DNA of 64,000 bases from Variovorax saccharolyticus (GCF_030316765.1 NZ_JASZYT010000007.1:310001-374000), one strand, 5' to 3'. Shown: positions 7,321-17,931, counted from the first letter of the stretch. Notes: generated by a model not told the origin, from the sequence alone. Made by a program: numbers and translations.

Positions 7321-9447
7321 TCAAGGCGTCGGCAATCTCAGCTCGGTCAGCTTGCGATCGAAGCGCAGCAGCCACAGCCGGGTCGGCCGTTCGAGATCGC
7401 TGCCGCGCGTGAGGCGCGCGCCGACCACGCCCGCCGGGCAACCGCTGACGATCGCGCCGGCGGCGTCGACGGTGCAGTCCTCGACGCTGCCCGCAACGCG
7501 CTGGCCGTTGGCATCCAGCAGCGTGGTGGCGAGGCCGAAGTCGTTGTCGTTGACCAGTGCCAGCGTGTTGTCGTCCACCAGCGTCAGGCCCTCGGCCTTC
7601 TCGGCCATCCAGCCGAGCGCGTTGAGATCGAGCAGATCGGTCTTCCTGAGCGTCACGACGCCCGACCAGTCCGCGCCGTTCGAAGGCGCCTGCGTGATGC
7701 TGCTGATCTCGAGGTTGTGGTCCAGCGCCGCGATATCGGTCGCGTCGGCCGGGATCTCGACCAGCACCAGCTTGTTGAACACCTTGGCGTCGCTCTTGCG
7801 CGCACCCTGCTCGATCACGATGAAGCGGCCGTTGCCCAGGCTCACGACGTCGCCGAGCTTGGCGTTGCCGGTGCGATCCTTGTCGTACTGGCTGCCGTCG
7901 ATCGGATAGGCGTAGAGCTTCGAGCGCTCGGTCGCCGGATCGAATTCGAGCCAGCGCGTGAACTTCGCGATGTGGCGCACGTCGGTGTTGCTGCCGCCGG
8001 GCGGCTTGGCCTTGATCGACTTGCCGGCGCCGTCGCGCGGATCGATCGGGCTTTGCAGGAAGCCGTGCAGCCGGCCGCTGGCGGCGTCGAGCGCGAGGCC
8101 CTCCATGCCGCGGTTCGGCCGCCGCTGCGCCAGCACCGCCGGCAGGTCGGCCGCGCCGGCACCCGGCGCGTAGCGCTTCTCGATGACGCCGGTCTCGATG
8201 TTGATGCGCACGATGAAGGGGCCGTACTCGTCGCTGCTCCAGAGCACCTTGCGGGCCTTGTCGAGCACCAGCGTCTCGGGGTCGAGGCCGTTGGCATCGA
8301 AGTTGGCCTTGGCGGCGTCGAAGACGTAGGCGTCGTTGAGCGGCGTCTCGCCGGTCGAGCCGACGCCCGATTGCGGCGGCAGGCCGCTGATCTTCGTCGT
8401 GGCGTCGAGCTTCAGCGCAACGCTCGACTGCAGCACCGCGCCGCCCTTGCCGATCGTGACCAAGCCGAAGCTGGGCGCGAATGACGGCGCCGGGAACACC
8501 TTGCTGATGTTGGTGCCGGCGCCGCCGGGCACCGGGGCGGTCGGTCCGTCGCCGTTGGGGCCGCGGTCGGTGATGGCATAGAACTCGAGCGTGCCATCGG
8601 CGGCCTTGCCCTTGAAGGCCAGGCCGGAGCCATAGGCCGGCAGGAAGCCGTCCGGGAAGTCGGCCTTGATCTTCTCGTTGGCGCCTTCGTACGGGACGTA
8701 GAACTTCTTGTCGGCCTGCAACTGGTTGCGCGTGACGCTCACCGCGATGGCGCCTAGCGCATTGTTCTGGGTCGAGGTCTCGACCACCGGCGTGCCGAGC
8801 TGCGATGCCAGCGTGTTCTCGAAGTGCTCACGCGCGAGGGCGCGGCGGCCGGCATCGGACACGCGCGTCGCGTACGGGGCCGGCAGTGCCGCGAGCAGCG
8901 TGTTGAGCGCGCTGTCGAAGCTCGCGGCCGGGGCCGAGAAGTCGAGCGCACCGGCCTTCAGCGTGGCCTTCAGCGCATTGGTGATGCGGATGCCGTTGCT
9001 CGGGTCGCCGTCCTCGTCGAAGCTCTGCAGCGCGATCAGCCGATTGACCACCGCGTCGGCACCGAGCCCGGCGGGCGTGGCCTGCTGGCCGGCCAGCGAG
9101 AGCGGCGTGATCTGGGCGCCGCAGGCGGCGCTGCCGATGACGAGCCCGCCGAGGCTGAAGCTCACGGTCTCGCCGGTCTTGCAGGCGAACTCGCCCTTGG
9201 CCGAGGTGACGGCCTTGGCTGCCGTGCCGGCCACGTAGTCGAGGCCCTCGACCGCGGCATCGAGGAAGACACCGGCCACGCTCTGGCCCGTGCTCGTGCC
9301 GCCGCCGGTTCCCGCAGTGCCGCCGGTTCCACCGGCCGCGCCCGTGGGCAGCGTGAAAGTGCCGCCGCCGCCGCCACCGCCGCATGCGGCCACCACGAGT
9401 CCGGCGCCCACCACCGCCAGCCACGTCATCCTCGATCGCTCGTTCAT
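7321..9447 (-). CDS. Phytase-like esterase lipoprotein
   Basis: 708 residues from the ATG at 9447, preceded by AGGA; a longer reading to 9480 lacks support. The N-terminus is a lipoprotein signal (LAVVGAGLVVAAC, Cys22) followed by a glycine-rich tether. The C-terminal half, with blocks such as FYAITDRGPNGDGP, GLDPETLVLDKARKVLWSSDE and NRGMEGLALDAASGRLHG, matches the 'esterase-like activity of phytase' family of beta-propeller-like secreted proteins. Residues about 65-230 form a separate N-terminal region with no clear assignment. It is probably anchored to the outer membrane and may hydrolyse organic phosphates or esters; the substrate is uncertain. It stands alone between the hemerythrin and uraD genes. 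Confidence 0.8.
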   Translation of the reverse strand: MNERSRMTWLAVVGAGLVVAACGGGGGGGTFTLPTGAAGGTGGTAGTGGGTSTGQSVAGVFLDAAVEGLDYVAGTAAKAVTSAKGEFACKTGETVSFSLGGLVIGSAACGAQITPLSLAGQQATPAGLGADAVVNRLIALQSFDEDGDPSNGIRITNALKATLKAGALDFSAPAASFDSALNTLLAALPAPYATRVSDAGRRALAREHFENTLASQLGTPVVETSTQNNALGAIAVSVTRNQLQADKKFYVPYEGANEKIKADFPDGFLPAYGSGLAFKGKAADGTLEFYAITDRGPNGDGPTAPVPGGAGTNISKVFPAPSFAPSFGLVTIGKGGAVLQSSVALKLDATTKISGLPPQSGVGSTGETPLNDAYVFDAAKANFDANGLDPETLVLDKARKVLWSSDEYGPFIVRINIETGVIEKRYAPGAGAADLPAVLAQRRPNRGMEGLALDAASGRLHGFLQSPIDPRDGAGKSIKAKPPGGSNTDVRHIAKFTRWLEFDPATERSKLYAYPIDGSQYDKDRTGNAKLGDVVSLGNGRFIVIEQGARKSDAKVFNKLVLVEIPADATDIAALDHNLEISSITQAPSNGADWSGVVTLRKTDLLDLNALGWMAEKAEGLTLVDDNTLALVNDNDFGLATTLLDANGQRVAGSVEDCTVDAAGAIVSGCPAGVVGARLTRGSDLERPTRLWLLRFDRKLTELRLPTP

Positions 9448-9569
9448 TGTTGTTCCTGCAGAGTGATGCCCGCGCACCATGCGCGAGCCCCCGGCATTAG
9501 CGCGGATGCATGTGACAGCCGCGTGAAAACAATGCGAGGCCAGGCCCCCCGATTCGATCGGCGTGCGGG

Positions 9570-10097
9570 TCAGGCGCCGAAGCGCGCGGCAAGACGCAGC
9601 CCGGTGATGAAGCCGATCTGGCGCATCGCCTCGTCGAGCTCCTGCACCGGATCGCGGGCCGAACGCGATGCCAGTTCGGCGAAGATGCCGGCCCGCGTGT
9701 AGTGCCGAACGCAGACGATGAACGGGATGCCGTGGCGCGCCTCGTAGTCGCGGTTCATTCTGGCCAGGGTTTCTTCTTCGCCGACCGACAGCGATTCGAG
9801 GCCGGCGCTTTTCTGTTCCGCGATCGAGTCGGAGGTCATCGCGCCGGCCCGCACCGCGGCGCCCGACAAGGGCGGGTGGCCGCGCAGGAACTCGATCTGC
9901 CGGCTCCTGCCGCTGGCCCGCACCGCGGCCATCATGGCCGCGTGCAGCGCCGCCACCGAGGGAAAGGGCCGCCCGACCCAGGCCGCTTCGGCCACCCAGG
10001 GCGAGTGCTCGAAGATGTCGCCCAGAGCGGCGGTGAATGCGCTGCGCTCCATCGCATTGACGGCGCGCAGATCGAGAGTGGTTTGCAGCGTGGACAT
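9570..10097 (-). CDS. uraD: OHCU decarboxylase
   Basis: 175 residues from the ATG at 10097 (a further ATG at 10118 adds seven residues). It decarboxylates 2-oxo-4-hydroxy-4-carboxy-5-ureidoimidazoline to S-allantoin, the last step of urate oxidation. Family hallmarks are the active-site HPPLSG block, EQKSAGLESLS, and the C-terminal NRDYEARHGIPFIVCVR. It lies next to a LysR gene, an MFS transporter and two hydroxyisourate hydrolase genes, which fits the same pathway exactly. A copy of the shared LysR-associated motif lies 55 bases upstream of its start. Confidence 0.93.
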   Translation of the reverse strand: MSTLQTTLDLRAVNAMERSAFTAALGDIFEHSPWVAEAAWVGRPFPSVAALHAAMMAAVRASGRSRQIEFLRGHPPLSGAAVRAGAMTSDSIAEQKSAGLESLSVGEEETLARMNRDYEARHGIPFIVCVRHYTRAGIFAELASRSARDPVQELDEAMRQIGFITGLRLAARFGA

Positions 10098-10152
10098 GCG
10101 GCCAGTGTAGGAACGCATCGGCCCGGCACGAAGACCTGCGCAGCTATACGGC

Positions 10153-10168
10153 GCATAGCAAAGCGCCG
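10153..10168 (+). promoter_or_regulatory. Candidate LysR operator, copy 2, upstream of uraD
   Basis: GCATAGCAAAGCGCCG, identical over 16 bases to the site at 3430-3445. Here it is embedded in the larger inverted repeat CGGCGC-N8-GCGCCG. It lies between the lysR stop (10183) and the uraD start (10097), where a uraD promoter would be expected. Confidence 0.45.
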
Positions 10169-10182
10169 AAGGCGGCGCGGGC

Positions 10183-11127
10183 TCAGTCCGGCCGCGCGGG
10201 CGGCGCGACCAGCGTGCGCGCCGCGGCCGTCAGCACGCCGCGCAGCCAGGCATGCGGCGCCGCGCGGTGCTGCGACTCGTGCCAGAGCTGGTAGAAGCGC
10301 ATCGCGGGGAACGGCATCGGCGACGGCACGATCGCGATGGCGTGCCGTTCGGCGTGGTACTGCGCGAAATGGCGGCTGGTGGTCATGATCAGGTCGGTGC
10401 CGGGCAGCAGGCTGGGCGCGACGCTGAAGTACGGGCACTCCACGCGCCGGTCGCGCTGCATCCGCAGCGTGTTGAGGCTGGCCTCGACCACCCCGCGCTG
10501 GCCGCTCGAATAGGGCATCGGCACCAGGTGCGCCGCTTCCAGGTAGCGCTCGGCCGTGAGCGCGCCCTCGCGGGCCAGCGGGTTCTCGCGCGCCAGGATG
10601 CACACCACCTCGTCCTCCAGCAGCGTGGAGCTGTGCAGGTGCTCCGGCGGACTCGGCCAGTTGCCGATCACGATGTCGACCGCGCCGTCCTGCAGCGCGC
10701 GCTCGTAGTCGAACTGAGGGCCCAGCGGCATCGCGCTGAGCCGCGCTCGCGGCGCCACCGAGCGGAAGACCCGCACCACCTCGGCCAGGAAGGGCGGCGC
10801 CAGGTAGTCCGGCGTCGCGATCGTGAAGCCCAGTTCGGTGGTCGCCGGCTCGAACAGGTCGCCGCTGCTCACCAGGCCGTCGAGCAGGGCCAGTGCGGCC
10901 CGGGCCTGCGCCGCGACCGTGAGCGCGCGCGCGGTGGGCACCATGGTGTTCTTGTCGCGCACCAGCAGCGGGTCGCCGAAGATCTCGCGCAGCCGCTTGA
11001 GGGCGGCGCTGATCGCCGGCTGCGACTGGTCCATGCGGATCGCGGTGCGCGAGACGCTCTGCTCGGCGATCAGGACGCACAGCACCCTCAGCAGGTAGGT
11101 ATCGAACGGATCGTCGGCGCGGGACAC
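10183..11127 (-). CDS. LysR-family regulator of the ureide locus
   Basis: 314 residues from the GTG at 11127. This start is chosen because a strong GGAGG lies nine bases upstream and the protein then begins VSRADDPFDTYLLRV, matching its paralogue at 3511-4485. The DNA-binding domain (VSRTAIRMDQSQPAISAALKR in part) is followed by a ligand-binding domain. It lies between uraD and a divergent MFS transporter gene that heads the hydroxyisourate hydrolase genes, so regulation of urate/ureide breakdown is likely. Copies of a shared motif lie both in the divergent promoter and upstream of uraD. The inducer may be a ureide or purine. Confidence 0.93.
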   Translation of the reverse strand: MSRADDPFDTYLLRVLCVLIAEQSVSRTAIRMDQSQPAISAALKRLREIFGDPLLVRDKNTMVPTARALTVAAQARAALALLDGLVSSGDLFEPATTELGFTIATPDYLAPPFLAEVVRVFRSVAPRARLSAMPLGPQFDYERALQDGAVDIVIGNWPSPPEHLHSSTLLEDEVVCILARENPLAREGALTAERYLEAAHLVPMPYSSGQRGVVEASLNTLRMQRDRRVECPYFSVAPSLLPGTDLIMTTSRHFAQYHAERHAIAIVPSPMPFPAMRFYQLWHESQHRAAPHAWLRGVLTAAARTLVAPPARPD

Positions 11128-11152
11128 GGGTTTCAGCCTCCGGATATCGACA

Positions 11153-11163
11153 TTGCTATGCGC
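11153..11163 (-). promoter_or_regulatory. Candidate LysR operator, copy 3, lysR/MFS divergent region
   Basis: Read on the minus strand, GCGCATAGCAA matches the core of the two 16-base sites. It sits 26 bases upstream of the lysR GTG and about 90 bases before the divergent MFS start, a usual position for LysR autoregulation and target activation. Confidence 0.4.
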
Positions 11164-11250
11164 TCTATTGCGGCTGCCCAGTTTCGCACGAAGGCGCGAG
11201 CCGCCACCATTCGTCCAGCCACAAACAAGGCCCAAGACAAGGAGCGAGAC

Positions 11251-12588
11251 ATGAGTGCACACGATATGGCGCTGCCCGGCGCCATCGCCCCCCGGGACCA
11301 GGTCGATTCGACCTACGCGAAGATTTCATGGCGATTGCTGCCCTTCCTGGGCGCGCTGTGGGTGCTGGCCTGGCTCGACCGCGTCAACATCGGCTTCGCC
11401 AAGCTGCAGATGCTCGACGACCTGCGCTTCAGCGAGGCGGTCTACGGCCTTGGCGCCGGCATCTTCTTCCTCGGCTACTTCTTCTTCGAGGTGCCGTCCA
11501 ACATGCTGCTGCAGAAGATCGGCGCCAAGAAGACGATCATGCGCATCACGATCGGCTGGGGCGTGATCTGCATGCTGCAGGCCTGGGTCACGACCCCGAC
11601 CCAGTTCTACGTGCTGCGCTTCCTGCTCGGCGCCTTCGAGGCCGGCTTCTATCCGGGCGTGATCCTCTACCTCACCTACTGGTATCCCTCGCAGCGGCGC
11701 GCCAAGGCCTTCGGCACCTTCATGTCGGCCTCGGCCATCGCCGGGGTGCTGGGCGGGCCGCTCGCCGGCTGGATCATGACCTCGATGGGCGGCGTCCAGG
11801 GCTGGCATGGCTGGCAGTGGCTGTTCGTGCTCGAAGGCATCCCCTCAGTGCTGGCCGGCGTAGTCGCCTGGTTCTACATGACCGACCGGCCCGAGCAGGC
11901 GCGCTGGCTCAGCGACGACGAGAAGAAGGTGGTGCGCCACGAGCTCGAACTCGACGCCCGCCGGCAAGGCGAACGCGACAGCGACTGGCGCCGGTTGTTC
12001 ACGAACCCCAAGGTGTGGCTGCTGATCGCGATCTTCTTCTGCCTCCTGTGCGCCAACTCGACGCTGACCTTCTGGATCCCCACGGTCATCAAGGAGACCG
12101 GCTTCACCACCCCGATGGCGATCGGCTGGATCGCCGGCGCAGCCTACCTGTTCGGCGCCGCCGGCATGATCCTCAACGGCCGCAATTCCGACCGTCGCGG
12201 CGAGGTGCGCTGGCACTTCAGCGGGGCCGCGATGTGCGGCGCCGGCGGCATGCTGCTGCTGGCCGTGGCGCTCGGCGTGCCGGGCCTGCCGGCCTTCGTG
12301 CCGCTGCTCGCGATGGGCCTGGCCCTGGTCGGCACCATGAGCGCGATTCCGGTGTTCTGGCAGCTGCCCAACATGTTCCTGAGCGGCGGCGCGGCGGCGG
12401 TCGGCGTGGCGCTGATCAACTCGATCTCGAACCTCGCCGGCTTCGGAGCGCCCTACGCCATGGGCCTGATCAAGAACGCGACCGGGCAGGTCGCCCCGGG
12501 CCTCTATATCGTGGCCTTCATCGAACTGCTGGCGGCGGTGCTGGTGATCGTCTTCATCGCCCGCCGCCCGCGCCGCCAGGTGGACTGA
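11251..12588 (+). CDS. MFS transporter, anion:cation symporter family
   Basis: 445 residues starting at an ATG with AAGGAG upstream. It has about twelve predicted membrane segments. The first is preceded by the ACS-family pattern WRLLPFLGALWVLAWLDRVN, and the protein also has IGAKKTIMRIT between helices 2 and 3 and GFYPGVILYLTYWYP in helix 4. ACS members carry organic anions such as hexuronates, phthalate or allantoate. The gene is divergent from the ureide-locus LysR gene and ends one base before the start of an exported hydroxyisourate hydrolase gene, so uptake of urate, allantoin or a related purine product is the best guess. Confidence 0.88.
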   Translation: MSAHDMALPGAIAPRDQVDSTYAKISWRLLPFLGALWVLAWLDRVNIGFAKLQMLDDLRFSEAVYGLGAGIFFLGYFFFEVPSNMLLQKIGAKKTIMRITIGWGVICMLQAWVTTPTQFYVLRFLLGAFEAGFYPGVILYLTYWYPSQRRAKAFGTFMSASAIAGVLGGPLAGWIMTSMGGVQGWHGWQWLFVLEGIPSVLAGVVAWFYMTDRPEQARWLSDDEKKVVRHELELDARRQGERDSDWRRLFTNPKVWLLIAIFFCLLCANSTLTFWIPTVIKETGFTTPMAIGWIAGAAYLFGAAGMILNGRNSDRRGEVRWHFSGAAMCGAGGMLLLAVALGVPGLPAFVPLLAMGLALVGTMSAIPVFWQLPNMFLSGGAAAVGVALINSISNLAGFGAPYAMGLIKNATGQVAPGLYIVAFIELLAAVLVIVFIARRPRRQVD

Positions 12589-12589
12589 C

Positions 12590-13096
12590 ATGCACAGCCA
12601 AGCCTTCCCTTCGCTCGCCCGCCGCCGCTTCGCGATGTCCGGTCTGGCCATCGGCGCCGGGGCCCTGGTCGGCAAGGGCGCGCAGGCCGGCGATGCGGCC
12701 GCGCCGGCCCGCGCCAGCGGTCCGATCGTCCTGCACGGCCAGAGCCCGCGGCTCACGGTGCACGCGCTGAACACCTTCCACGGCGAGGCCGCGACCGGGT
12801 TGCGCATCGACTTCCATTCCTTCGACGCCGAGGACTACGCGTTGCTCGGGTCGTTCACGCTCAACGCCAACGGCCGCACCGACGAGCCGCTGCTGGTCGG
12901 CGACAGCTACCGCACGGGGCGCTACCAGCTGCTGCTGCACGTCGACGACTACTTCGCGCAGAAGAAGGCGCCGCTTCCCGGGCGGCCCTTCCTCACGAAA
13001 GTGCCGATCCGCTTCCAGGTCGCGAATGCGCAAGAGCGCATCCACCTGCCGATCCAGTTCGGCCCCTGGAGCTACACCTATTCGCGCGGCAGCTGA
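12590..13096 (+). CDS. Exported transthyretin-like / 5-hydroxyisourate hydrolase homologue
   Basis: 168 residues with a twin-arginine signal (ARRRFAMSGLAIGAGALVG, cleavage near AQA). The mature part is a transthyretin-related protein. The His in LTVHALN, the Arg in NGRTDEP and the His in RIHLP align with the catalytic residues of hydroxyisourate hydrolase. The C-terminal signature YRGS is instead SRGS (YTYSRGS), so the conserved Tyr is shifted or lost. The family hydrolyses 5-hydroxyisourate after urate oxidation, normally in the cytoplasm. It lies between the MFS gene and a cytoplasmic paralogue in one operon. Periplasmic hydrolysis is plausible, but the altered terminus makes catalysis uncertain. 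Confidence 0.82.
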   Translation: MHSQAFPSLARRRFAMSGLAIGAGALVGKGAQAGDAAAPARASGPIVLHGQSPRLTVHALNTFHGEAATGLRIDFHSFDAEDYALLGSFTLNANGRTDEPLLVGDSYRTGRYQLLLHVDDYFAQKKAPLPGRPFLTKVPIRFQVANAQERIHLPIQFGPWSYTYSRGS

Positions 13097-13117
13097 AGGC
13101 CGCAAAGGAAGACACCC

Positions 13118-13453
13118 ATGGCAGGCATCACCACGCACGTGCTCGATATCGCGACCGGCCGGCCGATCGCCGGCATGCAGGTCGAACTGTTCGATCTCGC
13201 GGTCTCGCCGCCGGCCCTGCTGCGGCGCAGCCAGACCAATGCCGATGGCCGCACCGATGGGCCGATGCTCGCCGCCGGGGCAGCCCGCACGGGCCATTTC
13301 GAGCTGCGCTTCCAGGTCGGCGCGCATTTCAAGGCCAGCGACGGACTGGTCGATGAAGTGCCGCTGCGCTTCACCCTCTTCGACGCCGCGCAGCACTACC
13401 ACGTGCCGCTGCTGTGCTCGCCCTGGTACGTCTCGACCTACCGCGGCAGCTGA
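13118..13453 (+). CDS. uraH: 5-hydroxyisourate hydrolase
   Basis: 111 residues, the standard length. The signature residues are all present: THVLD near the N-terminus (His7), NADGRTDGP (Arg), HYHVPLL, and the C-terminal tetrapeptide YRGS. It converts 5-hydroxyisourate to OHCU in the cytoplasm, directly upstream of the UraD reaction. There is no signal peptide. The gene sits 21 bases after the exported paralogue and 22 bases before a guanine-deaminase-like gene, so they form one operon with the MFS transporter. No urate oxidase gene is visible in the window. Confidence 0.95.
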   Translation: MAGITTHVLDIATGRPIAGMQVELFDLAVSPPALLRRSQTNADGRTDGPMLAAGAARTGHFELRFQVGAHFKASDGLVDEVPLRFTLFDAAQHYHVPLLCSPWYVSTYRGS

Positions 13454-13475
13454 TTCATCACTAGCGAAAACTCAC

Positions 13476-13946
13476 ATGACACACGACAAAGACGCCGAAA
13501 AATACCTGCTCGAATCCATCCGGCTCGCGATGCAGAACGTGCGCGAACGCAAGACCTGGCCCTTCGGCGCAGTGATCGCGCGCGAGGGCCGGGTCGTCGC
13601 CACCGGCGTCAACCAGGTGGAGGCGCTCTTCGACCCCTCGGCCCATGCCGAGATGCAGGCCCTGCGCGCCGCCGGCCAGGCGCTGCGCAGCACCGACCTC
13701 TCCGGATGCACGGTCTACGCCAGCGGCTATCCGTGCCCGATGTGCCTCAGCGCCATGTACCTCGCGGGCGTGAAGGAGGTCTTCTACGCCTACTCGAACG
13801 AGGACGGCGAGCCCTACGACCTGTCGGCGGCACGCGGCTACGTGGAGCTGGCCCGTCCCGTGGAAGAGCGCGAAATGAAGCTGCTGAGCCTGCCCGTGCG
13901 GGCCGAAGGCGAGGACCTGTACGAGGCCTGGCGCCACTGCCGCTAG
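13476..13946 (+). CDS. Nucleoside/guanine deaminase
   Basis: 156 residues, the length of Bacillus-type guanine deaminases. It belongs to the CMP/dCMP deaminase fold: zinc ligands His57 in HAE and Cys87 and Cys90 in PCPMC, with Glu59 as proton shuttle. The Bacillus-type enzyme deaminates guanine to xanthine. TadA-like tRNA deamination is the alternative, but the location at the end of a urate-breakdown operon and the Asn46 to Glu49 context favour a purine-base substrate. Together with the preceding genes this covers guanine entry and hydroxyisourate handling, with the intermediate xanthine and urate oxidation steps encoded elsewhere. Confidence 0.82.
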   Translation: MTHDKDAEKYLLESIRLAMQNVRERKTWPFGAVIAREGRVVATGVNQVEALFDPSAHAEMQALRAAGQALRSTDLSGCTVYASGYPCPMCLSAMYLAGVKEVFYAYSNEDGEPYDLSAARGYVELARPVEEREMKLLSLPVRAEGEDLYEAWRHCR

Positions 13947-13975
13947 GCAATCCCGTCTAGAACGCAGGCGGCGGC

Positions 13976-14004
13976 TTGCACAGCGACCGGGCGCGCACTA
14001 AATT
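13976..14004 (+). promoter_or_regulatory. Putative sigma-70 promoter of the UspA gene
   Basis: TTGCAC (13976-13981) and TAAATT (13999-14004) are separated by exactly 17 bases. The leader that follows contains a G5/C5 hairpin (14010-14025), then GGGAG seven to eleven bases before the ATG at 14044. Confidence 0.5.
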
Positions 14005-14043
14005 GAAACCGGGGGCGGGCCCCCGTCCGCCCGGGAGCTCCGC

Positions 14044-14490
14044 ATGTACCAACGCATCCTCGTCGCCACCGACGGCTCGGAGTTGTCGGAACAGGCCGTG
14101 ACCAGCGCCATCGACCTGGCCCTCCTGACGCAATCGGAATTGTTCGCAGTCAAGGTCTCTCACCACCAGAGCGCAGGCTACTTCGAAGGCTCGCTGCTGT
14201 TGAACCAGATGGACGCGGCGCGCCTGCGCGACGAGGCCGACGCCGAGTCGCAGCGCGTGGTCGATGCCGTCAAGGACAAGGCCGATGCCCGGGGCGTCAA
14301 GAAGACCACCGGCATCGTGGTGCGCTCCGAAGGCGTGTCGGAGGCCATCATCGACGCCGCGCGGGTCCACCAGTGCGACCTGATCGTGATGGCCTCGCAC
14401 GGCCGACGCGGCATCCGGCGCCTGCTGATGGGCAGCGAGACGCTGCACGTGCTGACGCACTCGCACACGCCGGTGCTGGTGCTGCGCTGA
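14044..14490 (+). CDS. Universal stress protein, UspA family
   Basis: 148 residues, a single Usp domain. The N-terminus YQRILVATDGSELSEQAV and the C-terminal ATP-binding pattern (ASHGRRGIRRLLMGSET, with G-x2-G-x9-GS spacing) place it among nucleotide-binding UspA proteins rather than the non-binding type. These are cytoplasmic stress-endurance proteins. It appears monocistronic, with a recognisable promoter and a G-rich hairpin in its leader. It converges with a secreted hypothetical gene, the stops being 26 bases apart. Confidence 0.94.
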   Translation: MYQRILVATDGSELSEQAVTSAIDLALLTQSELFAVKVSHHQSAGYFEGSLLLNQMDAARLRDEADAESQRVVDAVKDKADARGVKKTTGIVVRSEGVSEAIIDAARVHQCDLIVMASHGRRGIRRLLMGSETLHVLTHSHTPVLVLR

Positions 14491-14516
14491 CGCGGCGACC
14501 GCGACCGTGCCCCTGG

Positions 14517-15413
14517 TCAGCGGGCCGGGGCCGCGTCGCGCTGGCGATCCTCGCGCTTGACCCCGAGGTAGGTCGCCAGGTCGATCTCGTGCAGTTGCGC
14601 CGGATAGCGCTCGCTGCCCTCGAACCAGCGGCGCAGCCGCTTGTCGGCACGATTCGCCGCCGGCACCGGCAGCCCGTCGAGGTAGGCCTCCAGCGCGAGA
14701 AAATAGCGCATCGCATTGCGCTCCACCAGGCCGCGCAGGCCACGGATGTACTCCGGATCGCCGCCCGGCTTCTTGTCGACCACCGTGAATCCCACCTTGT
14801 GGCTGCCGAAGGTCGCCAGGTAGGCCATGGTCGCGAGCCGGGCCACCATGTTGTGGTCGTAGGAATAGGCGAAATGCAGGAAGCTCTGCTGCTCGCCGAG
14901 CGGGATGCCCTCTACCAGCACGCGGTACCGGCTGGTGCCCATCGGGCCCTCTTGCGCCGCCAGCTCGATCTGCAGGTAGTCGCGCCCCGATGACACCGTG
15001 CGATGCGTGAAAGACAGCTCGAAGGCCTGGTCGATGGGCTTGTCGTAGCGCGGCACCACGCTCAGCGTGAGCGTGTCGCCGGCCACTCGGCAGCGCCGGT
15101 TGTTGATGTGCAGCAGCAGCATCTCGCACCACTGCGACGATTGCTCGAGGGCCTGCCGCACATCGTCGAGCGAGTGGTCGACGACGGCGTACACGTCGCC
15201 CTGCAGCCCGCCGTCGGTCTCCGCCGAGTCGAGCACGATGGGCCGCTTCAGGGGACTGTGGGCCAGCTTGTCGCCCAGCTTGCCGTGCAGTTCGCGCAAG
15301 GCCTGGGCGGAGCCCGCCGCGAGCGAGGCCTGGGCGCCAAGAGCCATCGCCCAGAGCATCAGGCCCAGGCCGACACGCAACCACGGGAACGAGACGGCCG
15401 GCAATGTGTTCAT
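14517..15413 (-). CDS. Conserved exported protein of unknown function
   Basis: 298 residues. The N-terminus has a Sec signal peptide (VGLGLMLWAMALGAQASLA, cleavage around ALGAQA). I do not recognise a catalytic motif. The middle part (CEMLLLHINNRRC, then SVVPRYDKPIDQAFELSFTHR) has alternating strands and a possible disulfide between the two cysteines, reminiscent of the START-like beta-helix fold, but this is weak. GDPEYIRGLRGLVERNAMRYF near the C-terminus looks helical. It is likely periplasmic. It lies 34 bases downstream-side of ygiQ on the same strand order, with no functional hint from neighbours. Confidence 0.75.
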   Translation of the reverse strand: MNTLPAVSFPWLRVGLGLMLWAMALGAQASLAAGSAQALRELHGKLGDKLAHSPLKRPIVLDSAETDGGLQGDVYAVVDHSLDDVRQALEQSSQWCEMLLLHINNRRCRVAGDTLTLSVVPRYDKPIDQAFELSFTHRTVSSGRDYLQIELAAQEGPMGTSRYRVLVEGIPLGEQQSFLHFAYSYDHNMVARLATMAYLATFGSHKVGFTVVDKKPGGDPEYIRGLRGLVERNAMRYFLALEAYLDGLPVPAANRADKRLRRWFEGSERYPAQLHEIDLATYLGVKREDRQRDAAPAR

Positions 15414-15447
15414 GCCGACACGATACAGCGACCGCGCCGCCGGCCGC

Positions 15448-17796
<2,349 letters not shown>

Positions 17797-17931
17797 CGGG
17801 ATATGCGGCAAAGGGATTGCCGCGCAGGCCTGCGGGCCGGGTGGGCCCGTGGTGGGCAACCCGTGATTTTAGGGTTTTCCATTGGATCTGTCGCCCTAAA
17901 GGGCAAACCAGCAGCGACAACAGTCGATCAT

